A stretch of 38,302 bases of DNA, from assembly GCA_000226015.1 (NCBI GenBank), contig JH153122.1, positions 988-39,289 on the forward strand, given 5' to 3'. The notes below the pieces were generated by a model. It saw only the letters and a program-made list of their open reading frames with translations. It was not told the DNA's origin and searched no databases. Positions 31,801-38,302 of the stretch are shown piece by piece; position 1 is the first letter of the stretch, and every line of letters starts with the position of its first letter. This DNA comes from Mnemiopsis leidyi (lineage: Eukaryota; Ctenophora; Tentaculata; Lobata; Bolinopsidae). Position numbers and translations under genes: made by a program.

Positions 31801-34800
31801 ACATATCTGAACGCAGAATTTAGAATTACATAGAATTTTCAGATTGAAGTTTCCAAAATTTGTTAACTAAAAATATTTTTACTTTATCTAAATTGTCGTT
31901 ACAATAAACAATTGGACGAATTTAGATAATTGTGTGCGTTTAAGATCAACAATCAAAGTTTAATTCAACAAATTATTGAAACCAAGACAGAAGAGGAGCT
32001 TTTTGCGAATTTTTCTAGATATTTGAAGCGTTGTCTTTGTTGAAGTGAGGAATGCAATGGAAACACCGGTAATTCCAACAACCTCATAATGTGGACCTGA
32101 AATCAGATTCTATGTCACTTCCAGGATTGCAAAAAACTGGTTTCCCTTCATCCTTGTAACTATGGCGACGTTAAGAACTTACAAGACGCGTCAAGTTTGA
32201 TCATAAATTTTCAGTATTAAAATTTCTTAACTCAAATCCATTACAACTCACAAGATTCATAACGCCGTCAATGGAGTTAGCAAAGACAAGGGTCTTGCCC
32301 GGATGTGTGAGAAGCATGTAGTAGAGATGGAGATCTTTGTCCTCTACATTACAGAGAAAATATGTTTCGGTCAGTGTTTCTGCTGTTCCTCTCTTCCGAG
32401 TGAAGTCAACCTTCTCTACTTTTTCCTTAACGCCTATATTTCTAACCAGCATTTCTATACCCGCATCCCCTTTCTTTTCCGCTCTTTTTTCCTTTTTCGT
32501 CTTCTTCTTTTTTTTGGCTTCTGAAGAATGAAGAAATTTGCTCCTCATACATCTATAATCTATGAGCATGCTGCATTGCATTGAAGCGTTGACGGGAGCA
32601 GCCGGGGAAAACCGATAATAGCATAATAGTTCAGACTGAACCATCTGATATGACGATTGTCAGAAAACAACATTTCTAATCAATTTGACAAGCAAGCCAG
32701 GCCAAGATTACTCACTTTCCTCTAGGCGGTCGATGGTAAAAGCAAGAGTAGCTGAGAAAAGAAAAGCGTTTCGCTGATCGGGCCCTGGCAGTCTGCCAAT
32801 TATTTGAGTCACCTCCTCGAAGTGTCCATCCTCGACCATCCTGAATTGCAAATTTATCTAATTGTACAATAATACACAGCTTCAAAAAAGCTAGACAAGT
32901 GGAAGTGTGTAACAAACCAGACTTAAACATTTAACCCATTTACCTGTCAGCTTCGTCTATAACAATGAACTTTACTGTAGAAAGGTCCTGTAGATATGCG
33001 TGTTCCTGGATAAGCTGCCACAATCTGCCAGGGGTAGCGACCAGTATGGGAGGCTTGTATGACAAAAGTCGCTCTTGTTTTGGGGCAGCAATGCCCCCAA
33101 CTATGGGAACAATGCGCACCCCTGTGTGCCGACATGCAGCTCTCAGGTGGTCTGTTACCTGGGGGAGATCAGACTTTAGAGTCCTGGTGTGCGTTATCGT
33201 GGTTGGTATCAGTCAAGAAATAAAAGTAGGTAATTTGATAAAGAATTTAGAGCTAAATGGAAGACAGAATGAGGAATATAAAATCAAAGTTCGAAAAATA
33301 ATTCCACCTGCAAAGCTAGTTCTCTAGTTGGACACAACACCAGACCCTTGACAGTCCCATCAGACGTCAACCTCATAACTCTCTGAACGAGAGGAATTCC
33401 AAAAGCTAGAGTTTTCCCGGATCCAGTCTCTGCTGCACCGATCACGTCCTGAGTTAGGACAGTTAGGTAAAAAACTGTCATTTGGGGTTGTCAAAAAGTC
33501 CCAAATTTGATTCCTGAAATTTGCTGTAACGCCCTTTTGATATTTTTTAATCATTGTTTCGGTTTCACAAGAACAGAAGGATACTAACCTTATACTTGAG
33601 TAGCCCGGCAGGAATGCAGGCTTGTTGTACGGGAGTAGGGGTTTTAAATCCCAGATCAAGCAGTCCCTTCACTATCGACTCGCAGACGTCCAGGTTGAGC
33701 CACGCCTTGCCATTTTCTTTCTCTTCTTGTGTTAGGGTGACCGGGGTCGTTTCATTTTGGGTCTTGGATTCTTCCAGACCAGTGTCGATCTCATCAATAA
33801 GGTCAACTTTATCTGGGGTAGTTGTTTTTACAGCATCTGAATTGGCGGAGATATCCACGGGATCAGCTTTCTGAGTGAGAGTAGAATCCGGATCATCACT
33901 TGGTGTTGTTTTAGGAGAGATGATATCTGGAGGGACAGCCGTTATTTTGGGAATTTCTTCACTTTTATCAGTATTGAACTTTTTCTCTGAAATAAATTCG
34001 TCAATCTCCGACTTTAACTTCTTATCTTGTTGTTGTTTCAACTTTTTGGCCTTCCTTTTTGTCTTCAATTTCTCAAGCCGCAACTTATTTTCTTCGGAGT
34101 CAGGATTTTCAAGTCTTCTTAGTTTGACTTGATGCATTTTCTCCTTTCGCTTCGTTTTAATCTTAGCTTTCTTTTCTGAGAAGGATAACTTTTTGGGCGG
34201 TGATCTATTACATTCGGTATTTTCTGGAATCGTTTCACTTTCACTAATGGGCTTGTTTCCGGACTTGCTTTTTGTTGGTTTGGCAGGTTTGACAGATCCT
34301 TCTTTCGGAGCGGATGTTTTCTTGCGCTTACCAGACCTCTGTACCTGAAATTGAGAATGATGTACATTCTTTTTAATGCTTATTTTATGGACTTTTTTCA
34401 ATAATACCGGAATCGTAATCACTACAGGGTTTCCGAATATTTGATGTCGCAAGCAACATTAAACCAATAACCAGAACAGATCAAGAACAATAACTAGGGT
34501 CCAGGACAAATCCGAACAAACGGACTTTTTAACAGAAAAAGTTTTACTCTAGACAGTATCGAGAGGAGTACGAGAAGTTCTATAGATATGTATGCCTTAG
34601 GGTCCACTTACCAAGTATTCTGCCTCGTCAAGAACTTCAAAACTAGCGAGTCCCATCGCCATCAAAGATTTTTCATCCTCTATGTTGACAGCACTCCATT
34701 TCTGCTCAGATTCCTTATCTGTAATTTAATTTTGTCGTTAACATAAACTTCCGAATAGTTCATGGAAAAAATTCGTGACTTAATCTGGCTAGTAACGAAT

Positions 34801-35007
34801 TTCAGTGGATGATATACTATACAACATCTAAAAGACAAACAGCTAACATGACAAGTAAGAGACACCTTGATTTTTGACATCTGAGAGCCCATCCTTCATC
34901 TCCTTCAGCTTCTTTTTCTTGTTCTTAGATTCCTCCGTCTCCAGCCGTTTCCTCTTTTTCTTCCTGACTTGTTCATCTGTTTTAATTCTCACCTTTTGGG
35001 TTGTCAT
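28897..35007 (-). CDS. DDX24: DDX24/Mak5-type DEAD-box RNA helicase
   Basis: Eleven exons join in phase: 35007-34866, 34718-34612, 34344-33589, 33448-33308, 33158-32944, 32840-32716, 32520-32252, 32096-31983, 31806-31648, 31488-31358 and 29137-28897, giving 799 aa. A lysine-rich N-terminus and the WSAVNIEDE block match DDX24. Helicase motifs: Q motif GFKTPTPVQ (about 315-323), motif I AETGSGKT (341-348), Ia PTREL (375-379), Ib ATPGR (423-427), II DEAD (450-453), III SAT (483-485), [12 protein letters not shown] (626-636) and [10 protein letters not shown] (655-662). The C-terminal LLQQPVIDP block also fits. DDX24/Mak5 acts in the nucleolus in 60S subunit assembly. The long insert between motifs I and Ia of the human protein is absent. 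Intron 10 (about 2.2 kb) holds a GPCR gene on the opposite strand. The exon 8 donor (GTTTCA) is weak. Confidence 0.93.
29737..31089 (+). CDS. Class A (rhodopsin-like) GPCR, single coding exon, nested in DDX24 intron 10
   Basis: The 450-aa protein has seven hydrophobic segments. TM1 is about 12-37 with N27, TM2 about 48-68 with D58, and TM3 about 90-112 preceded by Cys88. S113-R114 replaces the DR of DRY. TM4 is about 127-150, Cys165 in loop 2 can pair with Cys88, and TM5 is about 187-217. TM6 is about 238-262 with LNLPY (251-255), and TM7 about 294-321 ends in NPVIY (317-321), followed by helix 8 (KLFRKW). There is a 120-residue Ser/Thr/Asn-rich tail. The ligand is unknown. The pattern resembles the expanded amine/peptide-like receptor sets of cnidarians. 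A strong splice acceptor (CTTTTTTCTCAG) ends at 29727, nine bases before the ATG, so the 5' UTR is probably spliced. ATTAAA lies at about 31103. Confidence 0.9.
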   Translation: MAHYVKEADHAIGATLILISLLGTVFNAFTFMYFILLKPKNPTGKFFKCLYMVITATDMLVCITIGPMIDAALSKGREGVLGDNSTLCSVWAVLWGCTIPQMTIFLVGMLSVSRLLVLWTPTRRLKVSFAYVLPVSLSLIIVISYSMLIYNEIVFPRYTPNWMTCHISNFNPLSLDRYITQRDTNINIFLILLPLNFIPAFSIFPISVSFILTLIILKRSRISSHSVRGHTMKQKEAAKTVLAVTTAYILLNLPYTVGMMTALRTSLTCGKNLEQEAPYTFEVYTQTCKLPEELYLLTNYFVPISSVLFVGMNSLLNPVIYFWRIKLFRKWVFEKVIEKKQTMEQVNQVKSELSLAAQPKDGRNGATIFSNKNCDIARGNSCGENSFNAFDVMRPNLACESQSTNTDTTSSSPSNISCKLNTDIACDFNRRACSSVTLKEGHRCTGRTCV

Positions 35008-35197
35008 TCTACTGAGATGCTTGGTAAAAATTAGTGGGAAAGGTTTTGAGTTTGAATACTCCGGTCGCTATGCTGCATCGGCTCTAAATGTGGTAATATT
35101 CAGAAACTTTTCTCCAACATATTTGTAAGTTACATTGTTGAATGAAGATCAGTAAAGACAAGTTAACTATTAAGATAAAAATAAGTTATCCACAAAT

Positions 35198-37201
35198 TTA
35201 AGCGACAAGAGCAGAGGCTGTTGCACTTTCGTATTTCCAGTTGGGCGGGAGGACTGATTTAGTTTTGTAGTATCTGGCCAGCTTGTGAACTCTACTTTCG
35301 ATCAGAATCAATCTGTACTTGGAGTCTTTGTCTTGTCTATTCTTTTCCAAATGCTTTCGGATAGCCACGGCTTTCTTGATAAGGTGATACAGATCTTCTG
35401 GGATCTTGCTGGCCAAACCTTTCGCTCTCAGAATTCTGAGAATCTTCGTTCCCGTCAGATGTTTGATCTACAAATTGTTAATGTACATATGAATACTGCA
35501 TCAAGCTTCTTTTCAAATGATTAAAGTTGACCTGCTACCAAAATGACAAAATGCTTAAATCTGTGAAACTACAACTAAGGAAACTAAAACTTTTCATTTT
35601 TGACGTTATTAAATTTAGGTAATGAAGATGGAATCTTACCTGGTTAACGCCATGAGAATCTCTGAGAATGACACCAATTTGAGAGGGAGTCAGACCTTTC
35701 TTGGACAGTTTGTAGATGGTCTCTTTAACTTCATCAGCAGTCAGTTTCTGCCATGTAGGTACACTACGTTTATACGGTAACGCTGACTGGGCGATACCCT
35801 TTCTGAAAATATAAGCTTCGTAAGTTCATTGAAGCATGTGGAGTGGTAATAATAAGACGGTATTTCTGGGAAGGTTTCACAGATTTTGAACCTAATTTCT
35901 CTAAATGTAGTGCTTCTACCTGTGTTTATGGAGGAAATCTATGTCCCTCTGACCATGTGATAGTATTTGCTACCGATAACTAAAAGCAGGGCCAATCAAT
36001 CTTGAGTCAGCGAGTGGATGAACATCGCCCATCGGGCCAAGTTTAACCAACTTTTGAATAATCCCCAAACTGACCTTTTAAACTCAAATGATCATGAGGG
36101 CTGTTGTTTGGGTAAACATTTAAATGATGACCACCATTGTGAACATAGAAATGATTTTAACAACTCCTACAAAGTTTTCATCCTGCTAAATAGAATCCCC
36201 AGAAAATTAGATGAGCACAAATGGTTACAGCAATTAAAAACCCATAAATACTTTTGGTATCAATTCAGTAGACCGTATTGGCACCCTCTTAAAGATATGT
36301 AACGTTTCCCATTTTGAAGAGCAGGTGCTAGTATGCTCACTACCAGTTGGGGGCTGTGGCTTCACGAACCTCTCAACCAAGGGGCTTTGGCCTTTTGTGA
36401 ACTCAAAACTTTAGGGTATATTTTTCCATCTTAGCTTCTTCCCTCTTCCCAAAACGTTTCTCTGTGTTACCTTTTCTCTCTAACCTGTGAGCCAACTTGA
36501 ATGTTTCTATAGGTTGTGATGAAGTCAGTGACGAAAGTACTTGACCTCCTATGTTAAAAATATGATATGACACCTCTCCAGAAATTCTGTTCTCAATAGT
36601 TCCAACAAGTAACAACTAAATATACCAATCCACTTTCAGATGTTTAAGTTCCTTTAAATTACAATTCGACAATTTTGAATAGTAAAGCAAATTTCCGTTT
36701 AGCATGATTGTAAAATTTCAGAACGGTGCAACAACCGGTGGCTAGCTTCCTTCTAGACGAGGGCTTGATTGTGCTTCACATTATGTGTCTAGACGTATTC
36801 TAGGTCCATGGCATGACCATTTAAATTTTCTCTTGCCTCCGATCATGATATTACATAAATATTCAATATTTGTTTCCTTAATTGCTTCCTAAACCAGCAA
36901 GGAATTACGTAACCTTTAATAGCTGTAGGTTAACCACTAGATGTCATTAATTAATCGAAGTAAATAGTTGAAGGTAAATGGTCTTACGGGGCACACCTTA
37001 AATTTCCTTACTTTTACATCTTTATCGTAGCACTGAAGTACCCTGATATAGTCTTTTTAAAGTTCAAACCAGAATATTAATTTAGTAACCTTGACCTGCA
37101 CTTAAACCAGTTATTTAAAGAAAACTGCGTCATGCAGCTAAGTTTATAATATGTTAACACAATATGTCAACTACTTACCCAGGGGTGTGCATACGAACCA
37201 T
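35198..37201 (-). CDS. RPS13: 40S ribosomal protein S13 (uS15)
   Basis: Three exons join in phase: 37201-37179 (MVRMHTPG), 35802-35640 ([20 protein letters not shown] ... LRDSHGVNQ) and 35467-35198 ([20 protein letters not shown] ... [11 protein letters not shown]), giving 151 aa, the exact length of animal RPS13. uS15 binds helix 22 of 18S rRNA in the platform and body of the small subunit. Conserved blocks include [36 protein letters not shown] and LPPNWKYES. The start is set by the MVRMH N-terminus. The stop is 190 bp from the DDX24 start on the same strand. In vertebrates RPS13 introns host U14 snoRNAs; I could not see a convincing box C/D pair here. A second copy of exon 3 lies upstream at 37407-37676. 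Confidence 0.96.
36018..36302 (+). other. Plus-strand 94-codon frame inside RPS13 intron 1, possible retroelement tail
   Basis: This frame lies antisense within RPS13 intron 1. It is His/Asn-rich with a C-terminal stretch around [20 protein letters not shown]. That pattern (Glu-x-x-Trp-Leu-x-x-Leu-x-Thr) resembles the end of some retroelement polyproteins, where a W-x-x-x-L-x-T-x-x-P-x-G motif occurs. It could be a decayed fragment or a chance frame. No splice context or RT motif supports it further. Confidence 0.3.
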
Positions 37202-37406
37202 CTTGACTTCTGACTTCGCTAAAATAAAATGTCATGAACATTAAAGGGGCGAAGATCAAGAAAAAAAATTGTTAATCGCGTAAATTTAAAAAATAAATCT
37301 GAAATTGAAGTTAATACACTCTGGTGTGTTACATCTTTGATGAAAATTAAAGCAATGAAATGCGGCCTTTAAAATAACTCAGATTTTAGAAATTAATAAA
37401 TAACAT

Positions 37407-37676
37407 TTAAGCGACAAGAGCAGAGGCGGTTGCACTTTCGTATTTCCAGTTGGGCGGGAGGACTGATTTAGTTTTGTAGTATCTGGCCAGCTTGTGAACT
37501 CTACTTTCGATCAGAATCAATCTGTACTTGGAGTCTTTGTCTTGTCTATTCTTTTCCAAATGCTTACGGATAGCCACGGCTTTCTTGATAAGGTGATACA
37601 GATCTTCTGGGATCTTGCTGGCCAAACCTTTTGCTCTCAGAATTCTGAGAATCTTCGTTCCCGTCAGATGTTTGAT
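37407..37676 (-). pseudogene. Second copy of RPS13 last exon (partial or upstream paralogue)
   Basis: The 270-bp exon has an intact acceptor (CTAG) and stop and encodes exactly the same 89 residues as exon 3 of the RPS13 gene at 35198-35467. Only three bases differ, all silent. The flanking intron and 3' sequences do not match. The first two exons were not found between 37677 and 38302, which instead holds an RT relic. It may be the 3' end of a tandem RPS13 paralogue whose other exons lie beyond the window, or a lone duplicated exon. The type here is provisional. Confidence 0.75.
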
Positions 37677-38049
37677 CTAGAATGATATAAATGCAAAGCA
37701 TCGCATAAAACTACCCTAAACGGGTTTACAGCATAGATAGCTCTTACTCCACGTTTATAACGGTTCAAAACTAAGTGTTTGTTTTCAAAAGGGCCGGGGG
37801 TCAACTTTTTTTATTCAATTGGAAAATCATTTTCCTTTAAACAGGGGTATGCGCCGCCGAGTTTTAGGGCCACGCTGAAAAATGACAAAAACGTTGATGA
37901 TAAACTTTGAAAATTATGTGCTGATGATTGAGGCATAATTGTTGAATATAATTATAAAATCCTTCTAGCATGTCAGACGTCAAGTAGTTCGATGTAGTTT
38001 ATGCAATGTTTCATGAAGTTGTGAATATGTCATACGATCAACGATGAAT

Positions 38050-38302
38050 TAAAGTGAAATTTGTGATTGTCTAAACCATAGCCTATCCTTAATATCAGAT
38101 GGTGAGAACATCAGTCCAATGGAAATAGTTAAGAGTCTGGGTGTTAGATTTGATAAAGACCTGTCATTCGAAGACCACATTAACTCTGTTGTCAAAGCAT
38201 GCTACATACAGCTAAGGAATTTACAAGCAATCGGTTCAAAATTAAACTATGACCTTCAAAAGCAGTTGATACACTGTCTGATATTCTCAAAACTTGACTA
38301 CT
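38050..38302 (+). mobile_element. LINE reverse transcriptase, C-terminal part, running off the window
   Basis: The open frame contains SLGVRFDKDLSFEDHINSVV followed by KACYIQLRNLQAI and LIFSKLDY. These are the post-catalytic RT blocks (LGV-x-x-D-x-x-L-x-F-x-x-H and the later S-x-L-D-Y) of CR1/Jockey-like LINEs. The frame opens after a TAA near 38049, and the catalytic palm is absent on this side, so it is 5'-truncated. It could continue beyond the window. Confidence 0.85.

Noticed and set aside
36510..36530. GTGATGA word in RPS13 intron 1 that looks like a box C of a snoRNA, of interest because vertebrate RPS13 introns host U14.
   Set aside because: It is on the opposite strand to RPS13, with no box D at a suitable distance and no terminal stem. 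No U14-like sequence was seen in either intron.

Overview
The window reads as nuclear DNA from an early-branching animal, most likely a cnidarian. Coding exons are short and bounded by GT/AG introns whose phases match. The recognisable proteins (ASXL, NOL8, NHP2, DDX24, RPS13) are eukaryotic, and ASXL-type proteins are typical of animals. The rhodopsin-class GPCR has the SR-in-place-of-DRY look common in cnidarian receptors. The DNA is AT-rich and full of decayed retroelements, MITEs, foldback repeats and short tandem arrays. The species cannot be named from the sequence, and the cnidarian call is an inference.

Layout. 1-625 (-): decayed LINE. 626-5000: gene-poor, with an RNase H relic, two inverted-repeat elements and a tRNA-like Pol III unit. 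5094-6164 (+): NOL8 C-terminal region. 7256-11944 (+): ASXL, eight exons including a 31-nt microexon; the 5' end was not found. 14176-15885: GC-rich inverted-repeat element cluster with a nested TAA-flanked MITE. 18239-20911 (+): three-exon secreted cbEGF/Ig-like protein with a lysine-rich tail, carrying a second MITE copy in intron 1. 21416-21644: assembly gap. 25885-22255 (-): first two exons of NHP2, with the rest missing or in the gap. 28550-28810 (+): RT relic. 35007-28897 (-): DDX24, 11 exons, 799 aa, with a GPCR gene (29737-31089, +) nested in its last intron. 37201-35198 (-): RPS13, 3 exons, 151 aa, complete. 37676-37407 (-): second copy of the RPS13 last exon. 38050-38302 (+): RT C-terminal relic.

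How the genes relate. NOL8, NHP2, DDX24 and RPS13 all belong to ribosome biogenesis or the small ribosomal subunit, which is a notable concentration in about 33 kb. ASXL (chromatin, Polycomb deubiquitinase cofactor), the GPCR and the secreted protein have no evident link to them. I see no prokaryotic-style system, CRISPR array or toxin locus. The most unusual items are the nested GPCR, the homogenised RPS13 exon copy, the splice-donor-spanning tandem repeat, the lysine-tailed secreted protein and the uncatalogued structured repeats.
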